Source: JAYRGC01 sp041908065 (GTDB taxonomy: Bacteria > Pseudomonadota > Alphaproteobacteria > UBA9219). From it: a stretch of 36,313 nucleotides of DNA. Below the pieces are notes generated by a model, which searched no databases, was not told the DNA's origin, and saw nothing but the letters and a program-made list of their open reading frames with translations. This document shows positions 22,830-30,849 of this stretch, piece after piece (the stretch's first letter is position 1; every line of letters begins with the position of its first letter). The position numbers were made by a program, and so were the translations under genes. The stretch is taken from NCBI GenBank assembly GCA_041908065.1, contig JAYRGC010000052.1, positions 1 through 36,313 of the forward strand, given 5' to 3'.

Positions 22830-23159
22830 ATGATAACCAATTCGGCCAGCGCCATAGCGGCCTATCAGCGATCGGTGGAAAACGCCATCGGCGGGGAGGT
22901 AGGCGGCAAGAAAAAGGCCGGTATCGCCGAGGCCGAGGGAACGGGCGATTTCGGCAGCGTTCTTAAGACGTTCGTGGGCGACACGGTGGCCAGCGTGAAA
23001 ACCGCCGAAAAAGCCGCCGCCGCCGGAGCCGCCGGAAAGGCCAACCTCCAAGAAGTCGTTTTGGCGGTAAGCCAAGCCGAAGTTATGATGCAAACTGTAT
23101 CTTCCATCCGCGATAAAGTAATCTCCGCCTATCAGGACATAATCAGGATGCCGATATAA
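22830..23159 (+). CDS. fliE: FliE, MS-ring/rod junction protein
   Basis: FliE joins the MS ring to the proximal rod and is needed to open the export gate. The 109 residues show the typical variable, Gly/Ala/Lys-rich N-terminal half and the conserved C-terminal half with NLQEVVLAVSQAEVMMQTVSSIRDKVISAYQDIIRMPI. ATG at 22830 has GGAGG at good spacing. It ends the flgB-flgC-fliE operon. In many alphaproteobacteria fliQ-fliR-flhB would follow directly; here a mobile repeat and rne follow instead. Confidence 0.95.
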   Translation: MITNSASAIAAYQRSVENAIGGEVGGKKKAGIAEAEGTGDFGSVLKTFVGDTVASVKTAEKAAAAGAAGKANLQEVVLAVSQAEVMMQTVSSIRDKVISAYQDIIRMPI

Positions 23160-23189
23160 ACATGTTGGGTATTTGGGGGTATGTTTAAG

Positions 23190-23383
23190 GGTTCTTACGA
23201 AAAACGGGCGGGAAAAAGAGCCGCGAGCCGCCACCCTTTGGTTTGGACAGCGTTAACGCTGTCGGGCGGCGAAGCAATCCAGACCTTATGGAGCAACTGC
23301 TCTGGATTGCTTCGCAGCCAAGGGGCGGCTCGCAATGACGGTACTTGCTGGAAGGCAGTACCCACCCGTTTTGCGTAAGAGCC
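23190..23383 (-). mobile_element. MITE-like element, copy E, both arms, no target duplication
   Basis: Both arms are present (left GGTTCTTACGAAAAACGGGC, right ACCCGTTTTGCGTAAGAGCC), enclosing GACAGCGTTAACGCTGTC, GCGGCGAAGCAATCCAG, its complement and GGGGCGGCTCGCAATGACGG. The GACAGCGTT palindrome lies on the left, so this copy is inverted relative to A and B. The flanking octamers (TGTTTAAG and CCTCATTT) differ, so the copy is old or has recombined. It lies 30 bases after the fliE stop. The whole 490-base gap between fliE and rne contains this element and the rne leader. Confidence 0.78.
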
Positions 23384-23480
23384 CCTCATTTATTGATTGT
23401 GCTAAGCTACGATTTGGGGGTATCATCCCTAGTGTCGGTCGAATCTGGACACCACCGCGAGTTGTGCTGATGTTGTGGCA

Positions 23481-23569
23481 TGGCGGGCGTGTTTGCCGCC
23501 AATGAATGGCGTTTTAAGATCGACATGGTTTTCCGCCGATGATTTGCTGATGATTAGGCGGTTGTTTTT
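23481..23569 (+). promoter_or_regulatory. two hairpins in the rne leader region
   Basis: Hairpin 1 pairs TGGCGG (23481-23486) with CCGCCA (23496-23501). Hairpin 2 pairs CCGCC (23533-23537) with GGCGG (23557-23561) and is followed by TTGTTTTT, which resembles a weak terminator or attenuator 80 bases before the rne start. In E. coli the rne leader is structured and lets RNase E cut its own mRNA; a similar role here is inference. I found no confident promoter between 23384 and 23480. Confidence 0.3.
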
Positions 23570-23649
23570 ACAACGAATTTGCCGTTTCTGGCGCAGCCGA
23601 GGAAGTTGAAGATACCCTCTGGTTTGCGACGATGCGGCGGGAGAGCTAG

Positions 23650-26322
23650 ATGACTAAGCGTATGCTTGTGGATGCTTCGCATCCAGAGGAAACTCGTGTT
23701 GCAATAGTAGAAAGTTACCGCGATACCGTAAAATTACAGGATCTCGACTCCGGACTTGCCAGCAAGCCGGTGTTGCGCGGGAACATCTATCTGGCCAAAG
23801 TGGTAAGGATCGAGCCTGCTCTTCAGGCGGCGTTCGTCGACTACGGCGGCAATCGCCACGGTTTCTTGCCATTTTCGGAGATCCATCCCGACTATTATTT
23901 CCGCACATCTTCGGGCGAAAGAGAGCAAGAACAGGAACAAATTCAAGAACAGGAGCAACAGCAGGCGGGGCAGCCCGCCGATATGGCTCCACATTTTGAA
24001 GCTTTTCAGCCGGAGCTTCCCCCCGAACCCGAATCCCAGCCTCAAGCCCAGTTCCAAGAAGAACCGCCGCTTTTGGCCGAAGAAACGCCCTATGGCGGCT
24101 TTGCCGCCGAATCCCGTCCTGATTTTTCCTCCGCGCCGGAGATTGTCTCGACGACCGAGGCTTATTCTTCTCCGATAGAATCCCGGCCGGCAGACTTTTC
24201 TTCTTCCTTGCCTTCTTCGACTTCGCCGTTGCCGTTGTCCGGCATGGAGGATAACGCTTCGGCTGAGCATGACGTCGGATTGATAACCAATTTCGGACAC
24301 AGCGTCGATCCCATGCCGCCAGTCTATCCGGCGGAAGGTGCCGGAGCCGAGTTCGTCCCCCAGATGGAAACCTCCGTCGAAAGCGTTGGGGGAGATCCTT
24401 CCTCGGAGCGCGTCATCCGCCAGCCGCGCCAGCGTTATAAGATTCAAGACGTGTTGAAGCGCGGCCAGATTATGCTGGTGCAGGTGGTGAAGGAGGAGCG
24501 CGGCAACAAAGGCGCGGCTCTTACCTCATTCCTGTCCTTGGCGGGACGCTATTGCGTCCTGATGCCGAACACCGACCACGGCGGCGGAGTGTCGCGCAAG
24601 ATAACCAGCCATCAAGATCGCCGCCGCATGAAGGACGTGTTGGATCAGTTGCAGGTTCCCGAGGGCATGGCGGTCATTCTCCGCACCGCCGGAATGGAGC
24701 AGCAGCCTCCGGACATCCAGCGCGATCTCGAATACTTGATGCGGTTGTGGGACAACATCAGGGAACAGACGCTGCAATCCACCGCGCCGACGCTGATATA
24801 CGAGGAAGCCAATCTCATCAAGCGGGCGGTTCGCGATCTGTATTCGCAAGACATCGCGGAGATATTGGTTTCCGGAACCGAAGGATACGAGCGGGCGCGC
24901 GATTTCATGCGAACGATCATGCCCGACGACGTGGAAAAGATCCGCCTTTATCAGGATCCCATTCCGCTGTTTTTCCGCTATCAGGTTGAGACTCAGATCG
25001 ACACCCTGCACAGCCCGATAGCCCAGTTGCGTTCGGGCGGGTATCTGGTCATAAACCCGACCGAGGCATTGGTTTCCATCGACGTTAACTCAGGCCGTTC
25101 GACTAGGGAAAGGCACATCGAGGAAACCGCCCTTAAAACCAACCTTGAAGCCGCCGACGAGGTGGCCAGACAGCTGCGTTTGCGGGATCTCGCCGGATTG
25201 GTGGTCATCGATTTCATCGACATGGAAGACAACCGCAACAACATGGCGGTCGAGCGGCGGCTGAAGGAGGCGATGAAGAACGATCGCGCCCGCTTGCAAA
25301 TAGGCCGCATTTCTCCCTTCGGCTTGATGGAGCTTTCGCGGCAACGCTTGCGCCCCAGCTTGCTGGAAACCAATTTCGAAAAATGCCCGCATTGTTCAGG
25401 CATCGGCCATGTGCGATCGGTGGATTCCGCCGCGCTGTCCATCTTGAGGGCTATCGAGGAGGAGGGGATTCGCCAGCGTTCCGCCGAATTGGTGCTGCAT
25501 GTTCCGACCAAGGTCGCCCTTTATATTCTCAACCAAAAGCGCAACGCGCTGGGGATGATAGAGCAGCGTTACGACATGCACGTCCTGTTGCACAGCGACG
25601 ACACGCTGGTTCCGCCCGATTACCGCATCGAGCGTTCGCGCAATTACTCCCAGCCCCGGCACTCCGGCGGCCCCGCCGTCAACGCCGACAAGGTGTTCGC
25701 CGAGGCCGAAAGCGAGATTCCCGCGTTTGTGCCAAAAATCGTCCGCGATGACGGTGAACAACCAGTGGCTGGAAGCGTCGAGGGGAATTACGCTTCCTCG
25801 GAATCCGCCGAAAGCGAAGGCGGCAACGGCGGACGCGGAAGCCGCAACAGACGCGGAGGCAGATACGGCAGAGGCGGGCGAGATCGCCGTCCTCCGCGTT
25901 CACCTTACGACAAACAGCAGGCGTCTACGGAATCTGGCGCGGCCAACGACGTTTCCGAACAGCCGCCGCAACAAATTGCCGAAGGGGGCGTTCCGGCCCC
26001 GCAAGCCGAGGAAGGCGATTGGCAACAACGTCGTCGCCGTGGCCGCAGAGGCGGCCGCCGCCGCAACGGCGGAGAGGATCAAGCCAATGGTCAGCGTTTT
26101 TCACGCAACGGAGGCGGTTCGCAGCAACGGGTGGCGACGGCGGACGAAGTTCCTCCGCCTATGGCCGCCGCCGCTTTCGCGCCTTTTGAAATAGACACCA
26201 CCCCGCGCCCGCCGCGTGAAGATCCACCGCGCCGCGAACCATCGCCGCACGAGATCGTCAATCCCTCGCCGGAAAAGCCCAAGGGCGGTTGGTGGCACAG
26301 ACTGACCGGCGGCAGCGAGTAG
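23650..26322 (+). CDS. rne: Ribonuclease E
   Basis: RNase E is the main endonuclease of mRNA decay and rRNA/tRNA processing and the scaffold of the degradosome. The 890 residues comprise an S1 domain split by a long acidic, Gln/Pro/Ser-rich insert (about 85-258; S1 parts at 38-80 and 260-300), a 5'-sensor/DNase-I-like region, and catalytic Asp478 in SIDVNSGRST with Asp521/Asp524 in DFIDMEDN. The zinc-link CPHC is at 579-582. After about residue 665 comes a disordered tail with Arg/Gly-rich blocks (NRRGGRYGRGGRDRR, RRRRGRRGGRRR), suited to RNA and partner binding. S1 inserts of this sort are known in alphaproteobacteria. ATG at 23650 follows GGGAGAG. Confidence 0.96.
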   Translation: MTKRMLVDASHPEETRVAIVESYRDTVKLQDLDSGLASKPVLRGNIYLAKVVRIEPALQAAFVDYGGNRHGFLPFSEIHPDYYFRTSSGEREQEQEQIQEQEQQQAGQPADMAPHFEAFQPELPPEPESQPQAQFQEEPPLLAEETPYGGFAAESRPDFSSAPEIVSTTEAYSSPIESRPADFSSSLPSSTSPLPLSGMEDNASAEHDVGLITNFGHSVDPMPPVYPAEGAGAEFVPQMETSVESVGGDPSSERVIRQPRQRYKIQDVLKRGQIMLVQVVKEERGNKGAALTSFLSLAGRYCVLMPNTDHGGGVSRKITSHQDRRRMKDVLDQLQVPEGMAVILRTAGMEQQPPDIQRDLEYLMRLWDNIREQTLQSTAPTLIYEEANLIKRAVRDLYSQDIAEILVSGTEGYERARDFMRTIMPDDVEKIRLYQDPIPLFFRYQVETQIDTLHSPIAQLRSGGYLVINPTEALVSIDVNSGRSTRERHIEETALKTNLEAADEVARQLRLRDLAGLVVIDFIDMEDNRNNMAVERRLKEAMKNDRARLQIGRISPFGLMELSRQRLRPSLLETNFEKCPHCSGIGHVRSVDSAALSILRAIEEEGIRQRSAELVLHVPTKVALYILNQKRNALGMIEQRYDMHVLLHSDDTLVPPDYRIERSRNYSQPRHSGGPAVNADKVFAEAESEIPAFVPKIVRDDGEQPVAGSVEGNYASSESAESEGGNGGRGSRNRRGGRYGRGGRDRRPPRSPYDKQQASTESGAANDVSEQPPQQIAEGGVPAPQAEEGDWQQRRRRGRRGGRRRNGGEDQANGQRFSRNGGGSQQRVATADEVPPPMAAAAFAPFEIDTTPRPPREDPPRREPSPHEIVNPSPEKPKGGWWHRLTGGSE

Positions 26323-26338
26323 GCCTGGTTGTGCGATA

Positions 26339-26506
26339 GCGGTCGCTGAGCTTGTCGAAGCGGCCGCGAGGGAACGGCTAAGTTTCAGATTCATGGACAG
26401 AAGATGCGGCCTTGATTCCTCTCCCAGAGGGAGAGGTGGGATTGCTGAACCTTGGTCGCATAAGTTCCCTTCGACAGCCGTTCGACAGGCTCACGGTGGC
26501 ATCTCA
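26339..26506. repeat. composite of REP-like palindromes between convergent genes
   Basis: Three pieces fill the gap between rne and the phosphatase gene. The first is a diverged copy of the 4342 palindrome (AGCGGTCGCTGAGCTTGTCGAAGCGGCCGC, 26339-26368). The second is an 8-bp hairpin, CCTCTCCC (26420-26427) with GGGAGAGG (26431-26438), followed by GATTGCTGAA as in element D. The third is CCCTTCGACAGCCGTTCGACAGGCTCACGG (about 26467-26496), running into the stop codon of the minus-strand gene. The stretch AAGTTTCAGATTCATGGACAG at about 26380-26400 matches the two flanks of mobile copy A without the insertion. Confidence 0.65.
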
Positions 26507-27148
26507 GGGAACGCGGAGTTCCGGATTCATGGACAACGGCTTTTCGTTCCATGCTTTTATTTCCCAGCCGGAAACAGCGGGGATAAGGAAACATACGCAG
26601 CCGGTTCCCACTTTGCTCTGCGTGTCCGGCGGCGATTTAGTTATCAGCGAATAAATCATTCGTAAAATTCCGTTGCTGGTCACGGCGATCAGGTTTTCGC
26701 CGTCGGCGGCGGAAAGTTTCCGCCGCTTCTCGGCCAAAAAATCCTCCAGCCTGCCGACAAGCTCCGCGCGCGAGGGCGACCATTGCGCGGATTCAGGCCA
26801 CTGCCCGCTTTTTTCCCAGCCCTCTATTTCCGTCGCGCCGAATTTTTGGGCGATGCTCGCGCTGTCCAATCCTTCCCACAGGCCGTAGTCTATTTCCTTA
26901 AGACGGTCGTCCCTAATGACGGCGGGAATTCCAAGCCTTGCCGCTATTTTTTCGGCAAAGACTCTGGTGCGAAGCAAAGGACCCGCGCTTATCTCCGTCG
27001 GTTTTCCTGCAATACGCGACAAATGTTCTCCCGCCGCCGCCGCCTGTTCTAACCCCTTGGCGGTCAACGGCATGTCGGTTCTGCCGCCGACCATCACCGG
27101 ATTTTGATGGGATTCAAAGGTATTGCCGTGGCGTATCAGTGTCAGCAT
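26504..27148 (-). CDS. histidine phosphatase family protein
   Basis: A 214-residue phosphoglycerate-mutase-like phosphatase. The phospho-accepting histidine is His7 in LIRHGNT; the second arginine is in LLRTRVFAEK; the acid/base motif RLKEIDYGLWEG follows; and the later catalytic histidine position reads SNG, where many members have SHG, so activity may be altered. ATG at 27148 with GGAGG seven bases upstream is chosen over the longer frame. The start overlaps the dnaE stop by 7 bases, so expression is probably coupled to dnaE. The last residues run into the composite repeat downstream. The substrate is unknown; alpha-ribazole phosphatase-like or broad phosphatase roles are both possible. Confidence 0.85.
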   Translation of the reverse strand: MLTLIRHGNTFESHQNPVMVGGRTDMPLTAKGLEQAAAAGEHLSRIAGKPTEISAGPLLRTRVFAEKIAARLGIPAVIRDDRLKEIDYGLWEGLDSASIAQKFGATEIEGWEKSGQWPESAQWSPSRAELVGRLEDFLAEKRRKLSAADGENLIAVTSNGILRMIYSLITKSPPDTQSKVGTGCVCFLIPAVSGWEIKAWNEKPLSMNPELRVP

Positions 27149-30100
27149 TCCTGCACCTCCAGCCCATCCCCCACCTGACGCAGCGAGGTCTTGATCTCGT
27201 CGGAAAGTTTCCACGCGCCGGACAAGTCCATCTCCGCCGTTTCCTCGTCCAGATCCAAAAGCAGCGACACTTTTTCCCGCCCAGCCGGAGCCTTGGAGAG
27301 AATGGTTTTTACCTCCATCGCGTTTTCAGGCGTGTACAGCGTAACCCTTACACCTCTTGAATTACGCGCCGCCAATTCCTTCAGCGGCTCGATACTGCGG
27401 GCTATGAAACGCAAATCTCCGCCGCCGTCGGATTTGCCGTCGGACGGAGTTTGCGCGTCGGCTTCGATGAACACGGCTTTTCCCGCCTCTAGAATGTCGC
27501 GTTTGGCCGCCAATAATTCCGAGAAGACGGTTATCTCGAACGCCCCGCCTGTATCCGAGAGTTGCACGAAGGCGAAGCGATTTCCGGATTTCGATGTGCG
27601 CTCTTGCTTGGCGGTTACGATGCCAGCGAGCTTGCAGCGCGTGGGGCCCAATGCCCGCAGCTTTCCTCCGGCCTGCGCCGCTTGCGTTACCCCCATGCGA
27701 TCCAAGACCGCCGAATAGGCGTCAAGGGGATGGGCGGAGAGATAAAATCCCAGAGATTGGAATTCGTGGCGCAGGCGCGTCAAGTCGTCCCATGCTTTGG
27801 CGGCGGGCAGAGGCGGTTTGGAGGCTTCTCCGCCGGACGCTCCGCCGAACATGTTGGTTTGCCCGCTGGCGCGTTCGTCGGACATGGCGTGGCTGTGTCG
27901 CAGCAAAAGATCTATCGAAGCCAGAACTTGGGCGCGGTTGCGGTTAAGCGAATCGAACGCTCCGGAAAAAGCCAGACCTTCCATTTGTTTACGGTTGATG
28001 ACGCGAGAATCCACCCGTCCCGCCATGTCGAACAGACAGGAGAATTTCCCCCCGTTGTCTCTCTCTGCCGCCAGCGAACGCATGGCCTCCATGCCAACGC
28101 CCTTGATGGCGGCCAAGGCGTAACGGATGGCGCGTTTGCCATCGGCGCGGCGTTCCGGAGTGAACAGGGGGCGCGAGGCGTTCACGTCGGGCGGCAACAG
28201 CGCGATGCCGTGCCGCGCCAATTCCTGCCGGAACACGTTCAGCTTGTCGGTGTCGCTTAATTCAAAATTCATCGCCGCCGCGAAAAACTCGACCGGATGG
28301 TTGGCCTTCAGCCACGCGGTTTGATAGGCGATAAGGGCATAGGCGGCGGCATGGGATTTGTTGAAACCGTATCCGGCGAATTTGTCGATCTGATCGAATA
28401 TAAGGCTGGCTTGCGATTCGGATATGCCGTTTTTACCCGCGCCCGCGACGAATGTGGCGCGTTGCGCCGCCATTTCCTCGGGCTTTTTCTTGCCCATGGC
28501 GCGGCGCAGCAGATCCGCTCCGCCGAGGCTGTATCCGGCCAGTATTTGCGCCGCCTGCATGACCTGTTCCTGATATATCAGGATGCCGAAAGTGTCATTG
28601 AGTATCGGTTCCAAAAGCGGATGCAGGTACTCGACTTTCTCCTCGCCGTTCTTGCATTTGATGTATTGGGGGATGTTGTCCATCGGCCCCGGGCGGTACA
28701 ACGCCACTAACGCGATGATGTCCTCGAAGCGGTTGGGGCGCATTTTCCGCAGCACGTCGCGCATTCCCTGACTTTCCAACTGGAAGACTCCGGTGGTGTC
28801 GCCGCGAGAAAGCATGGCGAAGGTTTTTTCGTCGTCGAGAGGGATATCGATAAGCCGCAATTTTTCGCCCCGCGCCTCCAACAAATCCTCGGCGTGTTGC
28901 AGAACGTCCAGCGTTTTAAGTCCTAGGAAGTCGAACTTCACCAGTCCGGCGGTCTCCACCGTTTTCATGTTGAACTGGGTGGCCGGAAGCGCGGCGTCGG
29001 GATCCCGATAAAGAGGAACCAGCTCGACCAAAGGCCTGTCGCCTATCACCACTCCCGCCGCGTGGGTGGAGGCGTTGCGGTAAAGCCCTTCCAGCTTCAT
29101 CGCCACGTCCATCAATTGCGCCACCGTGGGATCGTCGTCGCGCATCTGTTGCAACTGCGGCTCGCCGTCTATGGCTTGCCCCAGCGTGACCGGATTGGCG
29201 GGATTGCTGGGAACCAGCTTGCAAATCTTGTCCACCTGCCCGTAGGGCATTCCCAACACGCGCCCCACGTCGCGCAAGGCGGCGCGGGCTTGCAGCTTGC
29301 CGAAGGTGATGATTTGCGCCACGCGATCAGAGCCGTATCGGGATTGGACATAGCGGATCACCTCGTCGCGCCGCTCTTGGCAGAAATCGACGTCGAAGTC
29401 CGGCATGGAAACGCGCTCGGGGTTCAGAAAACGCTCGAACAGCAAGCCGAAGCGCAAGGGGTCCAGATCGGTTATCATCATCGCCCACGCGACCACCGAT
29501 CCCGCGCCGGAGCCGCGTCCCGGGCCTACGGGGATGCGATTGGCTTTCGACCACTTGATAAAGTCGGAAACGATAAGGAAATATCCGGCAAAACCCATTT
29601 TGATTATTACGTCCAACTCGAAGTTCAGGCGTTCGAAGTAGGGCGAGTTTTCCCTGTCGGCTGAGGCTATTGTTTCAAGCCTAGCCTTCAATCCCTCCAA
29701 CGCTTGTTCGCGCAGTTCATCTATTTCGCTTCGCCCCGAGGCCGTGGGGAATGGTGGTAAAATGGGATTGCGCGGGCGCGGCATGAAGGCGCAACGCTTG
29801 GCTATAGCCAGAGTGTTGTCGCAGGCTTCCGGCAGATCGGCGAACAACGCCCGCATCTCAGCCGCCGACTTAAAGCGGTGATCGGGCGTCAAGCGGCGGC
29901 GGTTTTGTTCCGCCACCACGGTTTTTTCGGCGATGCACAACAGCGCGTCGTGCGCTTCGTACATGTCCTCCTCGCCGAAATAGACGTCGTTGGTCGCCAC
30001 GAGCGGCAGATCGTAGCCATAGGCCATTTCTATCAGCGCATCTTCTATCTTTGCTTCGGCTTGCCCGACGGCTCCGCCGTGATGGCGGGAAATTTCGACG

Positions 30101-30660
30101 TAAAGGCGGGAGGGAAACATTTCCTTGAACGCCAGCATCGCGGCGTTGGCGGCTTTGGTTTGGCCTTCCGACAATAGCCTTCCGACCAGCCCGTTCGCTC
30201 CGCCGGACAGAACGATCAGGCCATCGGAATGCTCCGCCAGTTCCTCCGTGGTCACGCAAATGTCCGGCCTGTCGGCGGCCATATAGGATCGGGTGACGAG
30301 AAAGCAAAGGTTGCGGTATCCGGCTTCGTTTTGCGCCAACAGCACTATTTTATCCGGCGCGCCGCTTCGCAGTCCTTGCGGAGCGTCGGCAGCGGCAGGA
30401 CGCATTACCGCCAACTGGCAGCCGATGATGGGCTGGATTCCCGCCCCCGCCGCAGCCATGGAAAACTCGAGCGCGCCGAACAGATTGCCGCTGTCGGTCA
30501 GCGCGACGGCGGGCATTTCGTGCTGAAGGCAGAGCTTGATAAGATCCTTGCGCTTGCCCTTGCCCTTTTCTTCGACCACGCGAATCCCGCCTTCGGCCAG
30601 CGAATAGGCCGAATGCACGCGCAGGTGTATGAATGAGGATTCATGAGGCATAAAGCTCAT
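27142..30660 (-). CDS. dnaE: DnaE, DNA polymerase III alpha subunit
   Basis: DnaE is the replicative polymerase catalytic subunit. The 1172 residues follow the family order: N-terminal PHP domain (FIHLRVHSAYSLAEGG at 10-24), polymerase palm with GRGSGAGS at 381-388 and catalytic aspartates in PDFDVDF at 420-426, fingers with FGILIYQEQVMQ, the helix-hairpin-helix region, the beta-clamp-binding area, and an OB domain in which KLAGIVTAKQERTSKSGNRFAFVQLSD is recognisable. In the PHP domain the second motif reads TDSGNLFG and lacks the metal-binding histidine of active PHP exonucleases, so proofreading should come from a separate epsilon subunit. ATG at 30660 lacks a strong ribosome binding site. 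The downstream phosphatase gene overlaps its stop. Confidence 0.97.
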   Translation of the reverse strand: MSFMPHESSFIHLRVHSAYSLAEGGIRVVEEKGKGKRKDLIKLCLQHEMPAVALTDSGNLFGALEFSMAAAGAGIQPIIGCQLAVMRPAAADAPQGLRSGAPDKIVLLAQNEAGYRNLCFLVTRSYMAADRPDICVTTEELAEHSDGLIVLSGGANGLVGRLLSEGQTKAANAAMLAFKEMFPSRLYVEISRHHGGAVGQAEAKIEDALIEMAYGYDLPLVATNDVYFGEEDMYEAHDALLCIAEKTVVAEQNRRRLTPDHRFKSAAEMRALFADLPEACDNTLAIAKRCAFMPRPRNPILPPFPTASGRSEIDELREQALEGLKARLETIASADRENSPYFERLNFELDVIIKMGFAGYFLIVSDFIKWSKANRIPVGPGRGSGAGSVVAWAMMITDLDPLRFGLLFERFLNPERVSMPDFDVDFCQERRDEVIRYVQSRYGSDRVAQIITFGKLQARAALRDVGRVLGMPYGQVDKICKLVPSNPANPVTLGQAIDGEPQLQQMRDDDPTVAQLMDVAMKLEGLYRNASTHAAGVVIGDRPLVELVPLYRDPDAALPATQFNMKTVETAGLVKFDFLGLKTLDVLQHAEDLLEARGEKLRLIDIPLDDEKTFAMLSRGDTTGVFQLESQGMRDVLRKMRPNRFEDIIALVALYRPGPMDNIPQYIKCKNGEEKVEYLHPLLEPILNDTFGILIYQEQVMQAAQILAGYSLGGADLLRRAMGKKKPEEMAAQRATFVAGAGKNGISESQASLIFDQIDKFAGYGFNKSHAAAYALIAYQTAWLKANHPVEFFAAAMNFELSDTDKLNVFRQELARHGIALLPPDVNASRPLFTPERRADGKRAIRYALAAIKGVGMEAMRSLAAERDNGGKFSCLFDMAGRVDSRVINRKQMEGLAFSGAFDSLNRNRAQVLASIDLLLRHSHAMSDERASGQTNMFGGASGGEASKPPLPAAKAWDDLTRLRHEFQSLGFYLSAHPLDAYSAVLDRMGVTQAAQAGGKLRALGPTRCKLAGIVTAKQERTSKSGNRFAFVQLSDTGGAFEITVFSELLAAKRDILEAGKAVFIEADAQTPSDGKSDGGGDLRFIARSIEPLKELAARNSRGVRVTLYTPENAMEVKTILSKAPAGREKVSLLLDLDEETAEMDLSGAWKLSDEIKTSLRQVGDGLEVQEC

Positions 30661-30698
30661 TTATCACGGCCAAGGCGGGGATGTTACCAAAAAATCTT

Positions 30699-30793
30699 GG
30701 CTCTTACGCAAAGCGGGTGGATATTACCTTCCGAAAAGAGCCGTCATTGCAAGTTACAGCCAAAGGCCGCCAAGGGGCGGCTCGCAATGACGG
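30699..30793 (+). mobile_element. MITE-like element, copy G, truncated
   Basis: The left arm GGCTCTTACGCAAAGCGGGTGG and the following TATTACCTTCCGAAAAGAGCCGTCATTGC match copy A closely. After a deletion of the centre it resumes with CCAAGGGGCGGCTCGCAATGACGG and stops; the right arm is gone and no duplication is seen. It lies upstream of the dnaE start and about 57 bases beyond the stop of the zinc-finger gene. Confidence 0.7.
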
Positions 30794-30849
30794 CAGTTAT
30801 GGAAGATGTCTAGTATCTTTATGCCAACTCTTTGAGCGTTCATAGGCTT

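Noticed and set aside
4394..23383. Copies A and E as the crossover pair for the flagellar inversion
   Set aside because: They are in the right inverted orientation, but copy A keeps identical octamers on both sides and its flanks match an uninterrupted relative, so no flank exchange happened there.
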